A stretch of 64,000 bases of DNA from Echria macrotheca. Its lineage: Eukaryota; Ascomycota; Sordariomycetes; Sordariales; Schizotheciaceae. The stretch is taken from the NCBI GenBank assembly GCA_030411725.1, contig MU839833.1, positions 992,001 through 1,056,000 of the forward strand, written 5' to 3'. Below, piece by piece: positions 54,305 through 64,000 of this stretch. How positions within the stretch are numbered: position 1 is the stretch's first letter; each line of letters starts with the position of its first letter. Position numbers and translations under genes: made by a program. The notes beneath the pieces are model-generated. The model had not been told where the DNA came from. It saw only the letters and a program-made list of their open reading frames with translations, and did not search any database.

Positions 54305-56834
54305 ATGCCGCGCAGCCGACCGGCGACGACAGGCTACGAGCGCCTCGCACAAGCAGACCAGTTCAGCGACGACTCGGACGACGACCCCCTCGCCCAGAGC
54401 TATGCCTCCCTCCAACCGCCGGCGGCGCCCCGCTACGCCCCGGTCACGCAGCCACGGCCGCACTCGGGCATGACGAGCCCCAAGTACTCGGGAGCCGGGC
54501 CGTCGTCGTCGCGGAGCAGGAACCGCCGGAGGGTGCGGAGCAACTCGGGCGTCGATCTCAAAGCTATCAACGCGAGATTGGAGCGGTGGGCCGACGAGAT
54601 CGCCAGCAAGTTCAAGCGGCGCACCAAGCGGACCGGTGAGGAGGACGAGCGGCTCGAGATCCACCACTCCGTCTTCCAGCCGCCCGAGGGCGTCCGGCCC
54701 GTCACGGCCGAGATGCTCGCCCGCCCGGAGCCGGGCTACATGACCAAGGCCGAGTTCGAGGTCATTGTGGACAGCGTCAGGACGGCCATCCAGCAGGGCG
54801 TGCACCCGCGGATGATCTCGCAGGGCAGCTCGGGCAGCTACTTTGCTAGGAATCTCGACGGCAAGGTCGTCGGCGTCTTCAAGCCCAAGGATGAGGAGCC
54901 GTACGCGGCGGGAAACCCAAAGTGGAACAAGTGGATTCACAGAAACTTGTTCCCTTGCTGCTTTGGGCGGGCATGGTACGTTGGCTCTGCCAGTTACCGT
55001 CTACGGTGCTAATTTGCATTCTTCGCAGTCTCATTCCCAATCTTTCGTATGTCAGCGAGGCCGCAGCCTATGTGCTCGACGCACAGCTGCGCACACATAT
55101 GGTTCCGTATACGGATGTCGTCAATCTCTCGTCCAAATCTTTCCACTACCCGTTTTGGGATCGGTACAACCACTCGAGAAACAAGAAGCCATTACCGGCG
55201 AAGCCCGGCAGCTTCCAAGTCTTCCTCAAGGGGTTCAAGGATGCCAACGTCTTTCTGCGAGAACACCCGTGGCCAGATCAGTATCTATCGGGCTTCCGGA
55301 CAACAGACCCCCACAGGAAAAAGAAAAAGAGGTGGGCAGATAGCTGTCGACCGTCGAGCGCTCAGAGTGCCGATGCCGAGAGCGACGGTGGTGAGGACAG
55401 CCCGCAGTCCCTCACACCCGGCCCTGATAACTTTGTCTGGACACCGTCGCTCAAGCAATCGTTCAGGGAAGAGTTGGAGAAGCTCGTGATTTTGGATTAT
55501 ATCATGCGCAACACAGACAGAGGGCTGGACAACTGGATGATAAAGGTGGACTGGGAGAGTCAGCAGGCTTCTATTGTATCAGAGCCGGTGCGTCTTAACA
55601 TGGACGAGGGGTTACAGAACGGCGCTGTGGGCCCTAGACCGGTCGATCTGTCGCAAAGGGAACCACAGGCTACGCGGGCTTCGTATCCGTACAGGACACA
55701 ACAGCCCATGGATGCGTCAACCTCAACCTCGGCAGGCGGGGCTCCGGATCCCAAGATCACGATAGGGGCCATTGATAACTCCCTCTCATGGCCCTGGAAA
55801 CACCCCGACGCATGGAGGAGGTGAGTACCTTGGAATCAGCGAGAGAAGATTTACTTACATTGCTCAGCTTCCCCTTCGGTTGGCTCTTCCTGCCAGTTGA
55901 TCTGATCGGGAGACCGTTTTCACAAAAGACGCGCGACCACTTCCTTCCCCTGCTGACATCAACGCAATGGTGGAGTCAGACGCAGCTCGCTCTTCGGAGG
56001 GTCTTCCAGATCGACCCCGACTTTCAGGAGCGCATGTTTGCCCGCCAAATCGCCGTCATGAAAGGCCAGGCATGGAACGTAGTGGAGACGCTCAAGACGC
56101 CGGACCACGGACCGCTGGAGCTCACGCGGCGCGCCAAGGTGTGCGTCTGGGACGACCTCGTCGACGTACCGGTCGCCGTTCCCATGCGGGTAACAAGCTC
56201 CGAGATGCGCCGTCGGGCCGAGACGGATTACTTCAGCGAGAACATTCAGGAGGAGATGGACATTGGCGCGGCCGGCGGCGCCGTGGGCAACGGCAATGCG
56301 CCCGCCGTCGACCTGCTCAGCCTCACCACGCCCCCAGCCGATCTCCCCCATCCGGGCCGTTTCGAGATGTCCAGCTCGATGACGCTACCCGAGGAGCCCA
56401 GTTCGGCACCCGACGGCAGTGGCCCGTCGTCTGTAAACGGCGTCCCGGTTAGCTCCTCGGTTCCGATCGACGGACACCTGCAACCGGGACACCCGACGGC
56501 ACACCACGGCGGGCGCCCGCAGCTGCCGCGCACGTCGCTCAGCCACGGACCGCCGCGGTCGCTCAATATGTACTCGCCCGACCGGCAGCGCGAGCACCAG
56601 CGCCGGTTCTCGTTCGCCACGGCCGCGGGGCGGCGGAACAGCAACAGCATCGCGGCGCAGCTTTTTGGAGGTGACCATGGACGCGCTAGCTATGAGTATG
56701 TCGGGGATGATGATGAGCTTGAGGGCGATTTGGGGTATGCGGCGGCCGAGGGGATGGAGGGGAATCGGCGCAAGGTGATTGTTGAGCGGCTGGAGCCTGT
56801 TAAGAGTAAGAATCCTGTTTTTACGTGGTGTTGA
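54305..56834 (+). CDS. lsb6: Phosphatidylinositol 4-kinase type II (LSB6-like)
   Basis: Exons 54305-54975, 55029-55820 and 55868-56834 encode 809 residues with continuous phase. The enzyme phosphorylates phosphatidylinositol at the 4-position on endosomal and vacuolar/plasma membranes. Type II PI4K signatures: 'SQGSSGSYFARNLDGKVVGV' then 'FKPKDEEPYAAGNPKWNKWI' (ATP-binding loop), the palmitoylation-prone cysteine cluster 'NLFPCCFGRAC' (type II hallmark CCPCC-like), 'LSYVSEAAAYVLDAQL', the catalytic loop 'ILDYIMRNTDRGLDNWMIKV' and 'IGAIDNSLSWPWKHPDAWRS' (activation segment with DN). The N-terminal 130 residues and C-terminal 270 residues are Ser/Pro-rich and probably disordered. The 47-bp second intron is one of the shortest in the window. 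Confidence 0.94.
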
Positions 56835-59800
56835 TGCACACTACTATTGGTAGAGGGGTGTGTATTATTACTAGACGTGTATGACGGGGTGGGGATGGGA
56901 TGGTGGTGTTGTTTGCATTAGACATGAGCCTGTTTTTTCTAGTATCCTTTCGCACACGGGAGACGGGGTGGTGATGGGTTGGGGTGGTGGTGAATCATGG
57001 TTGCATGTATTGAGTAGCAAAAAAGAAAGAAAGGAAGAGAGAACACGGGGAGACGCAAATAAAGGAGGGGATAGACACGGCATTGACTCTGGGCTCGTAT
57101 TCTTGTGCTCTGGTCATGTACTATATCAACCACCCTTCCTTCGAGATTAGACTCGCATGTCGGCTGTCGCTAGGAAGACCAGGAGCCGGGTTTATTTCCC
57201 TGGATGGTTTCCTCGCCGCCTTGGCTTGCCAACCTGCCCGCCCGTGGGGACTATCACAGAATGTATGTTTTGTTTTGGTTGGAAGGTGGAGGAAGGGAGG
57301 GGAAGTCTCTTGTTCTCGGCTCTCGGCTCTCGGCGTGGAAATCGAACCCGATAACTGGGTGTCTATTCCATGTCCATGTGGATGTTGTGGTCTTTGAGAT
57401 AGGTCTAGTAGATCTATCCTTCCTTGTATTGTTTAAAAAGATAAAAGATATGTGTTGACTCCCCCTTTCCCTTTTCTTTTCCCTTGTTGCTGGTTCTACC
57501 ATGTATCATGTCTGCTCTGGGGAGTTATATATGGATATTGGGTATTGGGTTGGGTATTGGGTTGGGTATTATATAGACAGACGGATAACCCGTTGCGTGC
57601 GTTGCGTGCGTGATATCTGTTGCATACATTCTTATTTCTCCTCGGCCAAGGCAGAGGGGTTTTTTTTTTTTTTTAAAGAGAAGGTCTCGATGTACTTATT
57701 GAAAGCGTCCAGTCCTCCTACTGTAGTCACCACACAAAAACAAACCCCCTAACTACCCACGGTTAGGATTCTAGGATACTGACCTTAGAATTCTAGCAAT
57801 CCTTTTGGAAGGCTGGCTCAATTGGGTGTGGTCCTGCGACGAAGTCGTCACAGTCGGTATAGCTAACTAGCTCTCTAAGGATCTGTTTAGTCTGGTCTCA
57901 TTTCTCTTCCACAGAAAAGTCCAATGGGTGATGATGATGGTCAGCTTGTGTTATCATAAATATTTCAGATAATTCACCTTCTCTACAGTTCATTCCTTAA
58001 TGCTCACGGCGAGTTACAATACGATCCCCTAAGGGTATTGAGTGACTACAACATTGCCATAAAATATCCCAATGCGAAGCCTACCCATGCCGTCCTATAT
58101 CCGAATAGCTTCTCTCCACTGGTTTATCTGCTCCTCCCTAGAAGTTGTTTCGTAGTGGAGATTTACCTTTGCTGGTCTACAGTCCTATAAATGAGTTTCC
58201 CTGGCAGAGAGCAATCATGATACGTTCAAGAGAGCCGTGGCAGTTCGCCAAGATACACCAGGAACAGTTCCGCCCCATGCTGTGCCAGCGCAGGTCGGCC
58301 TTGGAAGTTCGACCTACCAATCACCGAGAGCGGGCCTGAGTTCCGGTTGTTGGTGATTCGTTGTGAAGTATGCTGAGGCAGGCAAGGATGGGAGCAAGGA
58401 GGCAAGGGGCAGAGAGGTTCGGAAAGAGACCGTGAGGTTGGAGAGAACAGCCAATGAGGCAAGGTCCCACTGAACCCGAGAAGTAGGGGCGGCACAGACA
58501 GCTGGTAAATTCCAGAAGCCGTGTAGTGTACGAGGCGGGCCATGATCCTTCGGGCGAGGCAGACTCCCGACCTGACTCACCCAGGTGGACCCAAGTTCGC
58601 GAGCCGAGACGTCGCGTTGGAGCGACATGATATCGCGGGGCTAGTGTATCACTTAGAAGTCCGGAATAACCACTCTGTAGGATGCGATAGCCACATCAGC
58701 TCTGGCCCAAAACCAGAAATGACGACAGGACGGCACGGTACATGCATGCACGCACCCACTTCCACACCTGCGTCGAAACCAACGGAAAGTGGGTGTGCTC
58801 CGGCACCTCCTAATGACAGATCAATCAGCTCGACCATCATCATGTCTTCCTCGAGGTGCTCCCGGAGAATCAACCGGGTGTCGTTTGACGGACCACTCAG
58901 CAGTCGAAAGCCTGCTGGTTTCATCAGATAGGGAAGGTAACACAAAACGCCACCCTGAAGTCGAGGGCGGAGCAGGAGGTGAGAGCAGTAGAAACGGCAC
59001 TATCACAACTCACAATTCTCCTCCATTCTCTCTCTCCGTGCCCCTCTCACACACCGTGGTTGCCAGTCTTACGCGGCTCTAAAAAGAGAAGCAAAGCTGC
59101 ACAGGCTCACTAGTGCTGGCCTCTTGGCTCGGCAGCCCATCCTGCCAATTTCGGGTGCGCATCTTCTCATGCGGTTTCCCATTCCAGGCCTGCCGAGGCA
59201 CCGATAGGTAGCCGTGGTGTTGGTATCTGCTATTTGTGAGCTGCGCAAGATATCATATCTTTAGCACTGCTGCAAATGCACCGCATGCTCGCGGAAGCGG
59301 GACGGCCGTCCCCCTATTGGGGGAAAGACCAAATCGAACGCCAGCATTGCTTTTTCCAATGTCCCAAGCTCGAGCCTAGACTTGCAGAAAGTTTACTAGG
59401 TAGTTAGTCTTTGCCCACCGGCAGGCAACCACTCGACCGGTCGCCGACGACGACGGCCAAGAAACAATGTGGCGTGCACGTACCACGAAACCATTCCGCT
59501 GGGTAATAGGCGCAAGGGTTCGGAACCCGGAACGGTGACTTTTGTTTCGGCATCTTCCAAACGTGCCAATCCTGTTTTGCCAAAGATGCTCTTGGGCCTG
59601 GATGAAGATCAGAGGCCATGTTCTCTAGAGCAAAAATAGGCTACCGAGCACAAAGGCGCAGAAGGCCGAGCGGCCGCCGGTCCGCTGACCTTGGCCATTA
59701 TCAGCTGAGTGGTCGAGGTGCCCCGAAAGAGTGGCATGCAGCCAGCCGTGCGACACCATGTTGATTCTTGGGGACGACGCGGGTCGGCGCGGAAGGGGCG

Positions 59801-62419
59801 CGAAGTCGGTACGTACTCTCCCCAGTTGGTCCCGGGACGGTGGTAAGAGCCCTGGTCGATTGCGACAATCCCGCTCAAGCACGCAAAAAATCCTATCCTT
59901 GCTGGTGGAACGGCTCCAACCCCCCTGCTGCATGTCGTCCCTCCCGTCCCATCGCTGGGCCGTCCGCCGCATCAGTGTCAACCCCTCTCCAGCCTCTCCC
60001 ACACCATCGCCCATCCCCCATCCCGTCCGTCGAAACAAGTCCCTTCCGGATTCGTCCATTTCCTCGCTATGCTGCGGGGAATTTTCGTAAAAAGGACGGT
60101 ACAATCGGAGCAAGCTCCCTCTTTGGCGAGCCTCACATCGGCAACCTGGCTAGGCTACCTCCCACAGCAAAGAGCGAAACGCACCCAGCAGCCGAGGTTC
60201 GGTTTCCTCTTCGCCTCCACACCTGGGATCCAAGCTTGACGAGTGAGCTCGCCAACGTGCAGTCAGTTGCTCCAGAGCAGCCATAACCCACTAGCGCAGC
60301 GGGCCGTTAATGCGACTGTCTCAGTTTGCTGCTACCCTGTTGTTACTGAACCCGAAGTCTCGGTCACGAAACCTAGAAGGTCGAGCCTTTGCGGAGTCAC
60401 GGGAGACACTCGCATTGTGATTCCGTAAGCCCAAAACTGCTCCGCCAGGAACAGTAACCGAGCGAGACTTCCGTTGGCGGTCGTCCAAGTCGAGCTCAGC
60501 AATTACCGACTGAGTGGGAGTGACAGGGAAACAGTCGCCAGGGTTCCCAGCCGAGAGACGCGGAGAGGTCAGACAGCCCCTAGGGCAGCGATCCCTGACT
60601 TCGGGCCGGTTGCTTGTTCACGGGGCGCCGCCCAAGAGGCCGATGCCGAGAACGACGAGCCGCCAGCCGCTTCATGGAAAGCGTTCGAGCGAGAATAAAC
60701 CTCCTCACCATGCATGCCCCTCTCCTCCGAATCCCCGGTCCTGCGCCCCATCAACCCCCCTCCATTGATGAAACAAGATGCTCGAAGATGGTTGGGAGGG
60801 GCTCAGACGGCATACACCCCCGGCCATAAAGGCCCGCAGCCAATGTCGTGTATAGAATGGTTACCTGACAGGAAAGGGGTGGGTGCGGAAATTTTTAGAT
60901 AATTTCCAACCATCCTTCGATGAACCTTCCGGCTGTGGTAATCCCACCTGGAGCTGTGCTGTGCTTTGACGGGACCGACCCGGCGGGGCCGTGGTGGGCG
61001 GACTTATCCTTTCTCTGCAATCCCAAGTCCATGTCCTCGGGATTTGGCAGGTTCCCCCTCATCTTTTGTGTGGTGTACCGCAGCTGCCGCCATCTTCCCG
61101 GGGTCCTTGTTTGCCAAGCCTTTGGACAAGTGAACAAAAATCCCTCTTTTAAAGCGGAACGTTATTGTGTACAATTCGTTGCATTCGCTCGCATCGCAGA
61201 GTCTGCCAAGTTTCCGGGAACCTGAATTTCTCCGGAAACCCGGTTGCCGTTCGCCTTTTAGCCCGGTGAGAATCCTTGGGGTGGTGGTAACGAAGCGTCC
61301 GTATTATCAAGCCCATGCTATATTATAGCTGAGGCGTGGCATAGTAATACCGGTAATGACAACCCACCACGCACCGTCATGCTTTGGTCTGAGCTGACCA
61401 CGCCGGCCTGTTGTCATGTTGGATTCGGCGATTCGGATATGAACCCAGACCAAAAGGCCAGGGGAGCTCAATGCGCTTTCATCTTCCCCGTCTGAGACGT
61501 GGCTTTTGGGTGCAGCGAGCGAAGCGGTATCCCAGTCTCTGCGTATGACGCGGGTTGACGAAGAGACACGTTTGACCAGGTCTGCTTTCCAATGAGAACA
61601 ACGTCAGTCGCCGTTCAATCCGGAGCTAGCGGGAGAAGGCATTAACAACCTAACCAAACACATACCTTGATTCGGAGGATGGTCCCATCCCGGTTGACGG
61701 GCGGGCCTATTTGCTGAGCCTGTTGAAACACCCATCTGCGGATGCCTGCCAAAAGTCGCATGCCAGCCCGAAGGGGGTTGAAGGATCCCCCGTCTATCTA
61801 GGGTCCACGTAGGAAGGGTCAGCCGTCCTGACCTTGACCGCGTAGCGTTTCTGCATGTACGATACCCTCTGGCTCCAAAGCCGAAGTACACTGGGGCCAC
61901 CACAAAGCAGGCAATTGAGCCTTTCCACCCGCCCCTGTGGAGATCCGCCAAGTGAGGCAGGCGGCAGGGGCCGAGTAATCCGTCTCTTCCCTTCAGAGAA
62001 GACGGAGGGTTAATGCGCCAACAAGGCGCCCATGATCGACGCCGACATCGTGGCGCGCAATGAGTCGGGGAGCCAATCTCAGCTCAGTGTGATCTGGCGA
62101 GGACGAGGGCCCACTGGGCAAGCTTTTCTTAATTTGAATGTGCGAGAATGCCGCATAGGGACCGGTCCGAGACTGCCTTCGAGGTCCATCCGGGTGAGCA
62201 GGGGGCCAGGTGAAGTAGCTTGCCCACCCTCCAGCCCGCCCAAGGTCTTAGAAGCCATCATGATGTTTGGCCCACAGTAGCCGGCCTTCACCCCCCCAAG
62301 CACCCAGAACCGCTTCTCCTAAGCTTTGGACAGTTTTTCCCTTCCCGCCATTCTTTCTTGAGCAATATTTTAGCCCTCGGCTCTCTATTTAGTATTTGTC
62401 GAACCGCTGACCGCAAACC
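56835..62419. other. 5.6-kb gene desert
   Basis: No gene can be supported on either strand. It contains a (TTGGGTATTGGG) minisatellite at 57538-57570 followed by two GTTGCGTGC units, a T16 run at about 57659, and a more AT-rich segment at 57750-58170. The remainder is of mixed composition with only random-looking open frames. It separates the housekeeping block from the LaeA-like methyltransferase. Confidence 0.45.
57538..57570 (+). repeat. TTGGGTATTGGG minisatellite
   Basis: Five GGG runs separated by TT or TATT in a near-perfect tandem pattern, ending in TATATAG. Together with the 44.2-kb array it is the second G-run cluster of the window. Confidence 0.85.
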
Positions 62420-63961
62420 ATGGCGGAGAGGTTGGTGATCCACCAGGCTCGAGACGGAGCGTTCTAGGTAGCCGCTAAACCGTCAACAGCGACTCCCAGA
62501 CCATACCTGTCGACAACGTATATCGAGAAGTAGTGATCCACCAGAACAGGGAGTTTCAGCGCTATGCAGTGGAAAACGCGGTGTACTTTTCTCCAGTTGA
62601 TGATGTACGGATTCTGGCTCCTTCTCTCGATGTTATCTGATCATCTCCTCGTGTGTACTAGGAAGAAGTCGAACGACTGCAATATATGCACGCCATCTTT
62701 AATATGATGTTTGAGAACCGACTGATATTCCCTCCGATTCCACGGCCGCGAAGAATCCTGGATTGCGGCTCCGGATCCGGTGCCTGGGCAGCCGAGGTAG
62801 CGGAGCAGTATCCGGAATGTGAGGTTTGTACAGTTTTCCTAAACAAGTCCCTTGCTCGGCACTTTTGTGTAGCGGTACCGGGGCGGTGATGTGCCACAAG
62901 CGGCGCGAACGTTCCAATCGACTCGGGATACTCTTTTTGCCCTCAGGAGACCTTCGGCGTTTGTTGTTGTATCGAGGACGATCATGAAGGAGAAATACGT
63001 CAGAAACGACGTTACAGCCCCTCGGTGCCGGCTTCACCGTCTGCAAAGATACCCGAAAACGTGGAACCATTCTTCCCCGGCAGATCAGCTGAGTACCGGG
63101 AGCCAAACTCGTAGCCTTTGTGCCATTTCATGATCGTCGTGCTAACATCGCGTTTTCAGGTAATCGGAATTGACGTCTTCCCGTTCAATATGTCAGAGGA
63201 CATGCCGCCGAATTTCGACTTCCAAGTCGACGATCTCAACAGCCCGTGAGCCCATCCTTGCCGTGACTCGACACTTGACGCTGACGAGGCTCAGATCGAC
63301 GTTTCCGTCAAACTATTTTGATCTCGTCCACAGTCGGATGATGGCAGGAGGGATTCATGCGGACAGATGGCCGTCATACCTGGCCGATATTCTGCGAGTG
63401 CTCCGACCAGGGGGTTGGTGCCAAATGGTTGAGATATACTTCAACGCCCAATCCGACAATGGAACCTTGACCGCGAGTACGCAAAGCCCATCCGGCAGTT
63501 TTCCGTCCGCCCGCTGACTGATATCGCAAGATCACGCCCTGCAGGTATGGTCTCAGAGCTATATGCAGAGTATTTCTGGATACAAAGACCCCAGAGTGCC
63601 GTTGCGATTGCAGAGCTTGATGACGCAAGCCGGATTCGTCGAGGTCGAGTCGAGGTTGCTGATGTTGCCGCTGAGTGGGTGGTCAAGCAGTGAGTTCGAG
63701 AGAGTGGGCAAGTTCGAGTCTAAACATCGCGGGCAGACCCTCGAGACAACGCAATCGGCGTGGCAAATCGTGCAAACGTCCATCGGCTACTATCATCAAT
63801 GGTTATCTACCCGTTTACTCAAGCTCTTGGGTCAGTACAAACCTTGGGCCAGTGGGTTCGAAAACGACAAGCTTAACCAGGCGTGTTTTAGAATGACCAA
63901 CACCGACGTCCAGCTCCTTGTGGCACAGGCGAGGAGCGAGGCCGATAACCCGTCACTGAAG
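62420..63961 (+). CDS. LaeA-like SAM-dependent methyltransferase (3' partial)
   Basis: Six exons are inside the window: 62420-62430, 62490-62604, 62662-62823, 63160-63245, 63295-63476 and 63531-63961 (329 residues); a further donor (GTACGC) follows at 63962 and the last exon lies outside. The protein starts 'MAESDSQTIPVDNVYREVVI'. Motif I is 'ILDCGSGSGAWAAEVAEQYP'. It is followed by 'IGIDVFPFNMSEDMPPNFDF', 'PSNYFDLVHSRMMAGGI', 'YLADILRVLRPGGWCQMVEI', 'DPRVPLRLQSLMTQAGFVEV' and 'LLVAQARSEADNPSLK'. These match the fungal TAM/LaeA-like class I methyltransferases, many of which act in secondary metabolism; true LaeA is a nuclear velvet-complex partner. The substrate is unknown. The 336-bp intron 62824-63159 is unusually long for this genome; the 11-nt first exon rests on phase and branch site and is the weakest part. 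Confidence 0.8.
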
Positions 63962-64000
63962 GTACGCAGACATCCGCAGCATAGGTCAACAGCGCCAGGT

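Noticed and set aside
58226..61951. Several 80-160 codon frames in the gene desert
   Set aside because: None shows domain motifs, coherent codon bias or splice-linked neighbours; expected by chance in GC-rich DNA.
1..64000. CRISPR arrays, insertion sequences, operons
   Set aside because: No spaced direct repeats or bacterial-type features; the window is eukaryotic nuclear DNA.

Overview
The window is a 64-kb piece of a filamentous ascomycete chromosome, most likely from the Sordariomycetes (possibly Sordariales/Chaetomiaceae). The evidence is short spliceosomal introns, mostly 47-140 bp with GT-AG ends and CTRAY-like branch sites, moderately GC-rich exons, no operons, and gene models typical of Pezizomycotina (AcuK, an AP-1-like bZIP factor with a redox C-terminal domain, FMP52, a LaeA-like methyltransferase). 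All calls rest on reading the sequence; no database search was possible. Splice sites were placed by hand and every multi-exon model was checked for reading-frame continuity.

Layout. 1-2148: 3' part of an MFS drug/H+ antiporter. 2149-5288: gene-free stretch and long leader of the gluconeogenesis regulator acuK (5289-7515). 7.8-20 kb: riboflavin kinase, FMP52, TSR2, a BSD-domain protein, the AP-1-like factor, and a large membrane-anchored protein of unknown function. 20.3-28.9 kb: a conserved hypothetical, an intronless 1,230-residue RNA-processing fusion protein, COQ3 and RIB3. 29.3-37.8 kb: UTP14 and MRPL27 (divergent), a five-exon alpha/beta hydrolase, a RING protein and a small mitochondrial protein. 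37.8-41.6 kb: gene-poor. 41.6-56.8 kb: a YANK/STK32-type AGC kinase, RRN5, IRC3, a coiled-coil protein, a small cysteine-containing protein and a type II phosphatidylinositol 4-kinase. 56.8-62.4 kb: a 5.6-kb gene desert. 62.4 kb to the edge: a LaeA-like methyltransferase cut by the window end.

Themes. Four genes serve ribosome production or mitochondrial translation (TSR2, UTP14, RRN5, MRPL27). Two serve flavin biosynthesis (RIB3 and FMN1). Several are mitochondrial (COQ3, IRC3, FMP52, MRPL27, and probably the 37.4-kb protein). Most genes sit in divergent or convergent pairs with intergenic gaps of 0.2-1.7 kb.

The most unusual item is the 22.0-25.7 kb gene. One polypeptide joins a 2H phosphoesterase, an endonuclease/exonuclease/phosphatase domain, a polymerase-beta-type nucleotidyltransferase and a C-terminal MJ1316 (DUF504) domain, with nearly all catalytic motifs intact. 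This is the architecture expected of an RNA end-repair or end-processing machine. Other items worth checking are two GC-AG introns, a frame-preserving intron inside the redox switch of the AP-1 factor, a telomere-like box in the TSR2 promoter, and a shared palindromic motif in two divergent promoters.
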